From an uncultured Oscillibacter sp. (GTDB taxonomy: Bacteria > Bacillota > Clostridia > Oscillospirales > Oscillospiraceae), in NCBI GenBank assembly GCA_910579435.1, contig CAJTVF010000004.1, positions 1 through 64,000 on the forward strand: DNA of 64,000 nucleotides, in the 5' to 3' direction. Positions 50,326 to 58,300 of the stretch are shown piece by piece; positions within the stretch are counted from its first letter, which is position 1, and each line of letters opens with the position of its first letter. Both the position numbers and the translations under genes were made by a program. The notes beneath the pieces are model-generated. The model ran no database searches. It was not told the origin of the DNA and was given only the letters and a program-made list of their open reading frames with translations.

Positions 50326-50670
50326 ATGGCCGGAATGATTGCCGCAGCGGCGCTGCTCTGGCTCGCCGGAACAGCGGGACGGTGGCGCTGCCTCCGGAAA
50401 ATGGGCTGCCGGGGCTGGGAGGCGGCGGTGCCGGTCTACCGGACCTGGCTGCTCTTTCATGAGCTTTACGGCAGCGGCCGCCGGATGCTCTGGCTGCTCC
50501 TGCCCTTTTATAATGTGTACATCCTCTTTCGATACAGCGCCGACCTGGCCCTGGCCTTCAACCGCAGCGCCCGGTTCGGCCTGGGCTTGGCGCTGCTGCC
50601 CTTCCTGTTCTTCCCGATTCTGGGTTTCGGCGGCGCCGCCTATCTGGACGGCTCCCTGAGCAGGAGATAA
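50326..50670 (+). CDS. Small membrane protein (DUF5684-like)
   Basis: 114 residues: GMIAAAALLWLAGTAGRW, LLLPFYNVYILFRYSADLAL and GLALLPFLFFPILGFGGA form three membrane segments, with KMGCRGWEAAVPVYRTW between. It resembles small DUF5684-type proteins. ATG 50326 follows TGGGAGGA. Confidence 0.6.
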   Translation: MAGMIAAAALLWLAGTAGRWRCLRKMGCRGWEAAVPVYRTWLLFHELYGSGRRMLWLLLPFYNVYILFRYSADLALAFNRSARFGLGLALLPFLFFPILGFGGAAYLDGSLSRR

Positions 50671-50688
50671 ATCCCTCCGCCATTTTGA

Positions 50689-50718
50689 AACGGCCCATAA
50701 AAACGGGCCGTTTTTTTG
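50689..50718 (+). terminator. Intrinsic terminator
   Basis: AACGGCCC (50689-50696) and GGGCCGTT (50705-50712) with an 8-nt loop and a run of T at 50711-50717. Confidence 0.85.
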
Positions 50719-50726
50719 TTTTCCTC

Positions 50727-50755
50727 TTGACAAGAACTTTTGTTCGAGTTACAAT
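50727..50755 (+). promoter_or_regulatory. LexA-controlled promoter (SOS box)
   Basis: TTGACA (50727-50732), 17 bp, TACAAT (50750-50755). Within the spacer is GAAC-TTTT-GTTC (50734-50745), the Gram-positive LexA box GAAC-N4-GTTC. TTGTTCGAG and CTCGAACAA flank the -10 as a second 9-bp inverted repeat (11-nt spacer). Confidence 0.82.
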
Positions 50756-50792
50756 GGTGCTCGAACAAATTTTCCATAAGGAGGACCTTTCT

Positions 50793-50981
50793 ATGACCGG
50801 CTGGACTCTGTTCTTCACCCTCCTGGGCGTGGCCATCCTCACCGCCCAGCTTTTCCGCCTCATCGACCTGATCGAGCGCCCCGCCCGCCGTTCCCGCAGG
50901 GCGGCCTGCCTCCCGGCGTCCTGGAACGTCCGCCTTTGGGACAGCCTGGACAAGAAGCAATGGACGTCCTGGAGAAGCTGA
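50793..50981 (+). CDS. Small SOS-controlled membrane protein, family unknown
   Basis: 62 residues. One membrane segment at residues 3-22 (GWTLFFTLLGVAILTAQLFR) followed by a basic, Trp-containing tail (PARRSRRAACLPASWNVRLW). ATG 50793 has an AAGGAGGACC site, the best in the region. First gene after the LexA box; the last 22 nt overlap the radical SAM start at 50960, so the two are translationally coupled. Small SOS membrane proteins elsewhere (YneA, SidA, TisB) halt division or depolarise the membrane; this one has no sequence match that I recognise. Confidence 0.7.
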   Translation: MTGWTLFFTLLGVAILTAQLFRLIDLIERPARRSRRAACLPASWNVRLWDSLDKKQWTSWRS

Positions 50982-52234
50982 CCATTCTCACGGACGCCGC
51001 CAAGTATGACGCCGCCTGCACCTCCAGCGGCGGGACCCGGACCGCGAAAAAGGGCTATATCGGCAACACCTCCACCGCCTCGGCGGGCTGCTGCCACACC
51101 TTCTCCGCCGACGGGCGCTGCGTCACACTGCTGAAGGTACTGCTCACCAACCGCTGTGTATACGACTGCAAGTACTGCGTCAACCGCCGGAGCAACGAGG
51201 CAAAGCGGGCGGCCTTTACCCCGGAGGAGCTGGCGGACCTGACCATCCAGTTTTACCGGCGGAATTATATCGAGGGGCTGTTTCTCTCCTCCGGGGTCTT
51301 CCGCAGCCCGGACTACACCACGGAGCTGATGATCCGCTGCCTGTCCCTCCTGCGGGAGCGGTACCGCTTCAACGGCTATATCCACGCCAAGGCCATTCCC
51401 GGCACGGCGCCGGAGCTGGTGGAGCGGCTGGGCTTCCTGGCGGACCGGCTCAGCGTGAACATCGAGCTGCCCTCCGAGGCGGGGCTGAACTCCCTGGCCC
51501 CGGACAAGACCAAGCGGGCCATTCTGGCCCCCATGCGGCAGATCCAGACCCGAAACCGGCAGAGCCGGGAGGAGCTGGTGAAGTACCGCCACGCCCCCCG
51601 CTTCGCCCCCGCCGGGCAGAGCACCCAGCTCATCGTGGGCGCCACCCGGGACACGGACTTCCACATCCTCCGGCTGACCCAGGGGCTCTATGACCGCTAC
51701 AGCCTAAAACGGGTGTTCTATTCCGCCTATGTCCCGGTGGTGGAGCACGCCCTCCTCCCCGCCAGGGACGTGAAGCCGCCCCTGCTGCGGGAGCACCGGC
51801 TCTATCAGGCGGACTGGCTGCTGCGGTTTTACGGCTTCCGGGCGGAGGAGCTGCTGGACGAGGGGCACCCGGATTTCGACACCCGGGTGGACCCGAAATG
51901 CAGCTGGGCCCTGGCCCACCTGGACTTCTTCCCGGTGGAGGTCAACACCGCCGCCTATGAGGCCCTGCTGCGGATTCCCGGCGTGGGGGTCACCTCCGCC
52001 CGGCGGATTTTGAGCGCCCGGCGGGTGGGGCCCCTCCACATTGACAATCTGAAAAAGCTGGGGGTCGTGATGAAGCGGGCCCAGTATTTTCTCACCGCCT
52101 CCGGCAAAATGGCGGAGGGCCTTCGCTTCACGCCGGACAGCCTCCTCCGGGGGCTCATCGCCGCCGAGCGGCCCCTGCTTCCCCAGCAGGAGGCGGTGCA
52201 GCTGTCCCTGTTCGATCAAACGGAAACCGCCTGA
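50960..52234 (+). CDS. Radical SAM DNA modification/repair protein (TIGR03916 type)
   Basis: 424 residues. The radical SAM cluster motif CVYDCKYC (CxxxCxxC) lies in LLTNRCVYDCKYCVNRRSN; IYGLFLSSGVF-like IEGLFLSSGVFRSPDYT and INIELPSEAGLNSLAPDKTK follow; the C-terminus has a helix-hairpin-helix (LRIPGVGVTSARRILSAR) that binds DNA. TIGR03916 members (rSAM_link_UDG) form a pair with the next gene and, in proteobacteria, with uracil-DNA glycosylase domains. The LexA box makes it an SOS gene here. Start ATG 50960 overlaps the small ORF. Confidence 0.88.
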   Translation: MDVLEKLTILTDAAKYDAACTSSGGTRTAKKGYIGNTSTASAGCCHTFSADGRCVTLLKVLLTNRCVYDCKYCVNRRSNEAKRAAFTPEELADLTIQFYRRNYIEGLFLSSGVFRSPDYTTELMIRCLSLLRERYRFNGYIHAKAIPGTAPELVERLGFLADRLSVNIELPSEAGLNSLAPDKTKRAILAPMRQIQTRNRQSREELVKYRHAPRFAPAGQSTQLIVGATRDTDFHILRLTQGLYDRYSLKRVFYSAYVPVVEHALLPARDVKPPLLREHRLYQADWLLRFYGFRAEELLDEGHPDFDTRVDPKCSWALAHLDFFPVEVNTAAYEALLRIPGVGVTSARRILSARRVGPLHIDNLKKLGVVMKRAQYFLTASGKMAEGLRFTPDSLLRGLIAAERPLLPQQEAVQLSLFDQTETA

Positions 52235-52251
52235 CGGCGCGGTCCTCAACT

Positions 52252-53106
52252 ATGGAAATCTTCTATCACTACGACGGCAGCTTCGACGGCTTCCTCTCCT
52301 GCGTCTTCGACAGCTATGCCCACAAAGAAATCCCCGCCGGGTTTTACCCCGGCGAGGATGGAATTTGCAACCTATTCAATTCCCGGACGGTCCCCACGGA
52401 CCCGGACCACGCCGCCCGGGTCCTGCGGAAGGTCGCCGCCCTGTCCCCGGAGGCCGCCGTCCTGCTGCGGCGGGGCTTCCTCACCTGCCTGCCGGAAAAG
52501 GAGCTGCACCTGTTCCGGCTCACGGCCAAGCTGCTCCGGGAGGGCCCCGGCTTTCTCCGGGACCGCTCCGACGGGACCTTGTTTCCGGTCATCCGGGCCG
52601 TCCAGCACCTTAACGGGGAGGTCCATCTTTTAAAGGGCTTCGTCCGCTTCTCGGACCTGGGGGGCGTGCTGGGAGGCGAGATCGAACCGAAAAACCGGGT
52701 GCTCCCCGTGCTGGGCGGGCACTTCGCCGCCCGGTTTCACAACGAGCGCTTTTTCCTCTACGACCGTACCCACAGGGAGGCCCTGTTCCACGTTCCCGGA
52801 CAGTCGGTCATCCGGCCCCTGGCGGACTTCCAGATGGCCCCGCCGGACGAGGCGGAAGCCCGCTGCCGCCTGCTGTGGAAGCGGTTTTACGATACCATCG
52901 CCATCAAGGAGCGGGAAAACCCCCGCCTGCGGATGAGCAACATGCCCAAGCGCTATTGGGGCACCATGACGGAGTTTCAGGGGGAGGACTGGTTCAAACC
53001 TCGAAGCTCTCCCGGAGCCGTTTCAATCCCCGGCGCTCCAGCCGGGAGATCTGCACCTGAGACACTCCCACTACCCGGGCCGTCTGCTCCTGGGTCAGGC
53101 CCTTGA
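52252..53106 (+). CDS. TIGR03915-family DNA metabolism protein (DUF4130)
   Basis: 284 residues. Starts MEIFYHYDGSFDGFLSCVFD, with LRRGFLTCLPEKELHLFRLT, LLKGFVRFSDLGG and VLPVLGGHFAARFHNERFFL; family end motif MPKRYWGTMTEFQ occurs at about residue 235. This protein pairs with the radical SAM gene 17 bp upstream. After the motif the frame continues ~45 residues of Pro/Ser/Gly that overlap the 3' end of sigF on the other strand by 113 bp, a probable read-through past a lost stop codon. Confidence 0.85.
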   Translation: MEIFYHYDGSFDGFLSCVFDSYAHKEIPAGFYPGEDGICNLFNSRTVPTDPDHAARVLRKVAALSPEAAVLLRRGFLTCLPEKELHLFRLTAKLLREGPGFLRDRSDGTLFPVIRAVQHLNGEVHLLKGFVRFSDLGGVLGGEIEPKNRVLPVLGGHFAARFHNERFFLYDRTHREALFHVPGQSVIRPLADFQMAPPDEAEARCRLLWKRFYDTIAIKERENPRLRMSNMPKRYWGTMTEFQGEDWFKPRSSPGAVSIPGAPAGRSAPETLPLPGPSAPGSGP

Positions 53107-53698
53107 AATAGCGGAGGAGAATGGTCATCCGCTCCTTCTCCGGCAAACGGTCGATGGCCTCCCGGAGGGCGATGCGCTCCACCAGCCCCTCCTCCGGGGC
53201 CTCGGTGCCCAGGGACCCCTCCAGGGTCAGTCCGTCCGCCGTCTCCTGCTGGAGGGACTCCGGCGCGTCGGTGGCCAGGTCCGTCCGGGCGATCTCCTCC
53301 GGCGTCAGGCCCGTGACCTCCGACAGCTCCGAGAGGGCCGGCTCCCGGCCCAGCTCATGGCGGAGGCGTTCCCGGGCGGTGTAGAGGGTCTGGGCCTGTT
53401 CCCGGATGCTCCGCCCCACCTTCACCGCCCCGTCGTCCCGTAGGAAGCGGCGGATCTCCCCCGCAATTTTGGGCACGGCATAGGTGGAAAAGCAGGTCCC
53501 ATAGTCGAAGTCAAAGCCCTGGACCGCCTTCAAAAAACCCAGGCAGCCCAGTTGATATAAATCGTCCGGCTCCACGCCCCGGCCGTAATACCGCCGGACC
53601 ACGCTCCAGATCAGGCCGTTGTTTTCAATGACCGCCTGCTCACAGGCGTCCCGGTCCCCCTGCTGGGCCGCCCGGAGGAGTTCCAGCGTGGCGCTCAT
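52994..53698 (-). CDS. sigF: Sporulation sigma factor sigma-F (SpoIIAC)
   Basis: 234 residues. Region 2 EPDDLYQLGCLGFLKAVQGF and CFSTYAVPKIAGEIRRFLRD, region 3 ERLRHELGREPALSELSEV, region 4 RLPEKERMTILLRYFKGLTQ with the HTH GVSQVQISRLERRG. First forespore-specific sigma factor, held by SpoIIAB until SpoIIAA is dephosphorylated. It lacks the sigma-G leader and is third in the spoIIA operon. Start overlaps the spoIIAB stop by 4 bp. Confidence 0.96.
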   Translation of the reverse strand: MSATLELLRAAQQGDRDACEQAVIENNGLIWSVVRRYYGRGVEPDDLYQLGCLGFLKAVQGFDFDYGTCFSTYAVPKIAGEIRRFLRDDGAVKVGRSIREQAQTLYTARERLRHELGREPALSELSEVTGLTPEEIARTDLATDAPESLQQETADGLTLEGSLGTEAPEEGLVERIALREAIDRLPEKERMTILLRYFKGLTQEQTARVVGVSQVQISRLERRGLKRLRESFEV

Positions 53699-54138
53699 TT
53701 CTTCAAGCGGGGGGCCAGCTTCTTCCGCATCACCACCGTGGTCCCCTTGTTCACGGCGGACCGCACCGTCACCTTATCCATAAAGCTCTCCATGATGGTG
53801 AAGCCCATGCCGCTGCGCTCCTCCCCGCCGGTGGTAAACATGGGCTGCCGGGCCTTGTCCACGTCGGGAATGCCCCGGCCGTGGTCCTTCACCGTCAGCT
53901 CCAGCACATTCCCCGCCAGCACCCGAAGTTTGAGGGTCACGCCGCCGATGGCGTCCGGGTAGCCGTGGACGATGGCGTTGGTCACCGCCTCGCTGACGGC
54001 GGTTTTGATGTCCTCCAGCTCGTTGAGGGTGGGGTCCATCTGGGCGGCGAAGCAGGCCGCGGCGGAGCGGGCGAAGCTCTCGTTCCGGCTCTGGCTGGGA
54101 AAGTCCATCGTGACCTCGTTGACTGCCTTGGTCCTCAT
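53695..54138 (-). CDS. spoIIAB: Anti-sigma-F factor SpoIIAB
   Basis: 147 residues. GHKL kinase motifs: N box AVSEAVTNAIVHGYP, GRGIPDVDKARQPMF and GEERSGMGFTIMESFMDKV. Phosphorylates SpoIIAA and binds sigma-F. Between spoIIAA and sigF, the standard order. Confidence 0.96.
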   Translation of the reverse strand: MRTKAVNEVTMDFPSQSRNESFARSAAACFAAQMDPTLNELEDIKTAVSEAVTNAIVHGYPDAIGGVTLKLRVLAGNVLELTVKDHGRGIPDVDKARQPMFTTGGEERSGMGFTIMESFMDKVTVRSAVNKGTTVVMRKKLAPRLKK

Positions 54139-54153
54139 GTATGTAAAACCTCC

Positions 54154-54459
54154 TTATTTGATCGTCACAAGACGGTTGATCCCCGCCGCCTCCAGCACCC
54201 GCCGGGCCTGGGGGGACGCGCCCCGCACCAGCAGGCTGCCGTCCAGCAGCTGCATTTTCTGCCGGGCCCGCAGGATCACCGCGATGCCGGAGCTGTCCAT
54301 GAAGGTCACGCCCGACAGGTCCAGCACCAGCTTCCGGGGCAGCGCCGCGTCCAGGGCCTCCTCCAGCTCCCGGAGGGCGCTCCGGGCCCCGTGGTGGTCC
54401 AGCTCCCCGCCGAGCTCCAGCAGCAGGTTCCGGTCCGCGCTCTTTACCTGGATCTCCAT
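54154..54459 (-). CDS. spoIIAA: Anti-anti-sigma factor SpoIIAA
   Basis: 101 residues. STAS domain: LVLDLSGVTFMDSSGIAVIL, with the phosphorylated Ser in DSSG. Start ATG 54459 follows AGAGGGGA; an in-frame TTG at 54480 is less likely. It releases sigma-F when dephosphorylated by SpoIIE. Upstream to 54544 only a CCCGCC/GGCGGG-like stem (54507-54520) was seen; a 192-bp mobile element begins at 54545, so the native sigma-H/A promoter is displaced or within 85 bp. Confidence 0.95.
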   Translation of the reverse strand: MEIQVKSADRNLLLELGGELDHHGARSALRELEEALDAALPRKLVLDLSGVTFMDSSGIAVILRARQKMQLLDGSLLVRGASPQARRVLEAAGINRLVTIK

Positions 54460-54544
54460 AAGTTTCCCCTCTTTTGTCAAAAATATGCAGGATGCGCCAG
54501 TTTTTTCCCGCCTTCGCGGGAGGACAGGTTCTCAAATTTGATGA

Positions 54545-54736
54545 TATAGTCAACGCAGTTGGAAAGGAGTAAACACTCCTTTCCAACCGGCGGACCGCAG
54601 GTCCGCCGAGGCGCAAGGCGCCTATGCGTTTCCTATGAAGTTCACCACAGAAAGCCGCATTCGCGGCCCACAGCGCGGTATACCCGCGCTGTGTTGAAAA
54701 GAATCCATTGGATTCTTTTCAACTGTGGTAACTATA
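54545..54736. mobile_element. 192-bp hairpin-array element, copy 2 (inverted)
   Basis: Reverse complement of the copy at 6116-6307, same length, ends TATAGT...ACTATA. The stem that is GTTGAAAAGGAGT/ACTCCTCTTCAAC in copy 1 is GTTGGAAAGGAGT/ACTCCTTTCCAAC here, a paired change. Lies 86 bp upstream of spoIIAA and 216 bp upstream of blaI. Confidence 0.88.
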
Positions 54737-54831
54737 GCACGTCCCGGCCCGGCTTTCTGTCGAAATCCATAAGAAGGGCCTGGAAATTTTGGCAAAAAGT
54801 GGAACATCTCCTCCGGCCCTTGAAACATCAG

Positions 54832-54921
54832 CGCCCGCCGTCTTGCGACGGCGGGCGTTTCCGCTTTGTAACAAATTTCAGGTTGACAAACGTCTACCTT
54901 TCTGCTACCCTTTAGGTAGAC
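54832..54921 (+). promoter_or_regulatory. BlaI operon promoter/operator
   Basis: TTGACA (54883-54888), 17 bp, TACCCT (54906-54911). The inverted repeat GTCTACC (54892-54898)/GGTAGAC (54915-54921) straddles the -10, and GTATACC follows. A hairpin CGCCCGCCGTC-TTGC-GACGGCGGGCG (54832-54857) sits just upstream. The spacing fits autorepression by the BlaI-type gene. Confidence 0.7.
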
Positions 54922-54951
54922 AATCGTATACCTGAGCAGGGAGGTGTTTTC

Positions 54952-55329
54952 ATGAAAATTGACCTGTCCAACAGCGAGTGGAAGCTGATGCGCCGCCTCT
55001 GGGACCACGCCCCCAGCACCATTACGGAGCTGACGGCGGCCCTCCGGGAGGAGACCGGGTGGAGCAAAAACACTGTCATCACCATGCTCTCCCGGCTGGA
55101 GGCCAAGGGGGCCGTCCGGCACGAGGAGGGCGGCAGGGCCAAGCGGTACTTCCCCGCCCTCCGGCGGGAGGACGCCGCCCGGGACGAGACGGAGAGCTTC
55201 CTCTCCAAGGTCTACGGCGGCAGCCTGGGGCTGATGATGAGCGCCATGGTGGAGAGCCGCCGATTGTCCGAATCGGACATCGCGGAGCTGTCCGCCATCC
55301 TGGACAAGGCGGGAGGTGAGGGAACATGA
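54952..55329 (+). CDS. BlaI/MecI/CopY-family repressor
   Basis: 125 residues. Winged helix (NSEWKLMRRLWDHAPSTITE, LREETGWSKNTVITMLSRLE) and C-terminal dimerisation helices (SFLSKVYGGSLGLMMSAMV). In BlaI/MecI systems the repressor is cleaved when the partner M56 protease senses its ligand. The stop overlaps the M56 gene start by 4 bp. Likely binds GGTAGAC repeats at 54892-54921. Confidence 0.93.
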   Translation: MKIDLSNSEWKLMRRLWDHAPSTITELTAALREETGWSKNTVITMLSRLEAKGAVRHEEGGRAKRYFPALRREDAARDETESFLSKVYGGSLGLMMSAMVESRRLSESDIAELSAILDKAGGEGT

Positions 55330-58300
55330 AGGAGATTCTGCTGACCTCCTCCGCGCTGATCCTGGCGCTGCTGGCCCTCCGGCGGCTGTTCCAGAAGACC
55401 CTCTCCCGCCGGGCCCAATACGCCCTGTGGGGGCTGGTGCTGCTGCGGCTGCTGGTCCCCGCCAGCCTCCCGGCGGCGGAGTTCAGCCTGCTGACGGCGG
55501 CGGAGCCCGCCCGGCAGGCCTTGGAGACCCGGTTGGAAACTCCCCAGCGCTACTTCTCTCCCATGAGTACGGTCCCCGCCTCCCAGTTCCCGGCGGCAAA
55601 GGAAGCGAAGCCCGGCCACGCCATACCCGATTATGAGGGCTCCTTCGACTATCCGGTTCTCTCCGAGGATGGGAACACCGTCACCACCTACGCCGTCAGA
55701 TTGGAAACGCCCTTTATCTGGAAGGATGTTCTCACGGCTGTCTGGGGCCTGGGCGCGGGCGTGATGGCGGCCTGGCTGGTTTTCTCCAACCTGCGGTTCT
55801 GGCGGAAACTGCGGGAGTACCGCATTCCTTACGCTGCGGAGGGCGCGGAATACCCGGTCTACCTGGTGGAAAGCGGCCTGCCCTCCCCCTGCCTGTTCGG
55901 GCTCTTCCGGCCCGCCATTTACCTGACCCCCGCCGCTCTCCAGAGCCCGGACAGCCTCCGGCACGTCCTGGCTCATGAGGAGACCCACGCCCGGCACAGG
56001 GACCCCCTCTGGTCCCTGCTCCGGGGGGTGTGCCTGACCGTCTATTGGTTCGACCCCCTGGTCTGGTGGGCGGCGCTGGCCTCCCGGACGGACTGCGAGC
56101 TGGCCTGTGACGAGGGGGCCCTCCGGCGGCTGGGGGAGGCGGAGCGGGTCCCCTATGGCCGGACCCTTCTCTCCCTCATCCCCGTGCGGAAAGCCCCAGC
56201 GAATCCCCTGCTCTCCGCCACCACCATGACGGCGGGGAAGCGCCAGCTCAAGGACCGGATCACCCGCGTGGCGGAGAACCCGGTCTATCTGGGCCGGGCC
56301 CTCTTCGCCGCCGTGGCCCTGGCAGCGCTGGTGTGCGCCGTCACCTTCACCGGGGCCAAAACCCCGGCCCCCGAACCGGCCCGCTTCCACGACGTGGACG
56401 AGGCCGTGTCCACTCTGGCGGAGGAGCTGGAAAACTACGGCGGACCGGAAGGCGGCATTATGTCCAAGCTGGTCGTCTACACCCCGGAGAACCCGCCGGA
56501 GCATTTCGACCTGGAGGACGGCGAGCTGCTGCGGGTCTACTGGGGGATGTCCTACTCCCTGTCCGCCAGCCTCTCGGACCCCATGGGCTGGCTCTGTTCC
56601 CTCTACCGGGTGGATTTGGAGCCGGATTATCTGTCCAGAAACATGGAGATTCTGGGCAGCGACGGCCAATATCAGTACGGTATCAGCTGCCCCGACTGGG
56701 CTCCAGAAATGAAACAAGGCGAAACCACCGGCATGTCCCTGATGAATCAGGTAGCGGAGCGTATCCGAAAAGTGGTCCTCCCCTGCCTGACCACGCTGGA
56801 CCAGCCGGACTGGGAGCCCATCATCACCATCCCCCTGGACGGCCTGGAGCCCTATGAGCCCAAGGAGGCGGAGCCCATTCCCTTCCCTTACGGAAGCTGC
56901 AACATACTGGGGGGCCTGGAGGACCCGGAGCATGTCCTGGGTGACAACTGCCTGATGTTCTTCGAGGCGGGTCCCCCGTCCTCCATGGGCGGTGAGATTT
57001 TCGCCGGGGTCCAGTCCCCCCTCAAGAGTACCATCCCCACGCCCTTCTGGTCCTTCCGCCCCGGGGCGGGCGGGAAGTACAGCGCCTCGTTATTCCGCAA
57101 TCTCCTGGGACACGACGGCTTCTGCATCACCTACAACGCAAATGACAGGGAATGGCCCCTCACCAATGAGTACTACTATCTGAACGAGGAGGGCCGGCCC
57201 GTCCTCCTGGCCCGGATGGAGGACTATTCCCAGCACATGGACCTGGACGGCGACGGCGTGGACGAGCTGGTTTCCAATGACATGTACGCCGACCACTTTT
57301 ACTTCCGCCGGGACGGGAAGCACTACAAGGCGGACCTGCGGCCCCTGCTGTGGACCGTCTGGCCCATGGGCACGTATCTCTGTTTCGACGGCTGGGACCC
57401 CGCCAGCCGCTCCATGCCCTTCCGGGCCCAGGTATCCTCGGACCCGTCTTATCTGTACCGAACGCTGTACTTCGACGGGGAAAGCCTTCTGGTCTACAAC
57501 GACCAGCGGCATTTCACGGACCACATGATCGAGTGGTTCGACGAGGAGTTCACCGTCAAGGACGCCGCCCTGACGGCGGTGGAGGAGCGGTTCCACGCCT
57601 CCCGCCTGGACGGCGCTTTTTGCGATGACTGGCGGATCACCAGCATCGGCGAAAGCCACGGGCTGGAGGTGGACGGGAAGTTCTACGTCTTCCGGCAGGT
57701 TTCCTATGAGTTCCACACGCCGGAGCTCCAGGACGCCCCGGCGCTGGGCGAGGGGATTCAGGATCACTGGGCCGCTCCCTCCTCCGAGAACCTCTATCTG
57801 CTGTTCCTGGTCCCCTCGTGGAACTCTTCGGACGAGATTTCTTACGCGGACTTCGTGTATCTTTACAGCTTCCAACAGGAAGGCAGCCTCGTCCTCTCTG
57901 AGGAGCTGGTCCGGGAAAAGCTCCGGGAGATGCCGCCCTCGGACACCATCTACCTGGGCACCGCCACGCTCCAGGCGGAGACTTCCATCGTCTCTGCCGC
58001 CAATCTAGCCCAGGCGGTGATGGACCGTCTTCTGGAGGCGGACACCGTCAACATGAACCTGCTGACCTCCCAAGGAGGCGGGCGGTACGATGTGGACTCC
58101 CAGGCGGGGAACGGGCCTAACCTGGCATACGGCTTTACCTCCGATTATGATTGGAGCTATGCCGAAGACCCCGGCGATATGCCCGCCGGGTCCCTGCTGC
58201 TCATGAGCCCCGGCGGGGACCTGAGCCTCCGCTTCTGGCCGGAGAGCAGTCTGGTGCTGTTCAGCACCTACCGGGAATCCGTCTGGCTCCGGGCGGAGTC

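Noticed and set aside
50734..50775. Palindrome around the -10 as an intrinsic terminator
   Set aside because: It is at a promoter with a LexA consensus, and the real terminator with a T run lies upstream at 50689-50718.
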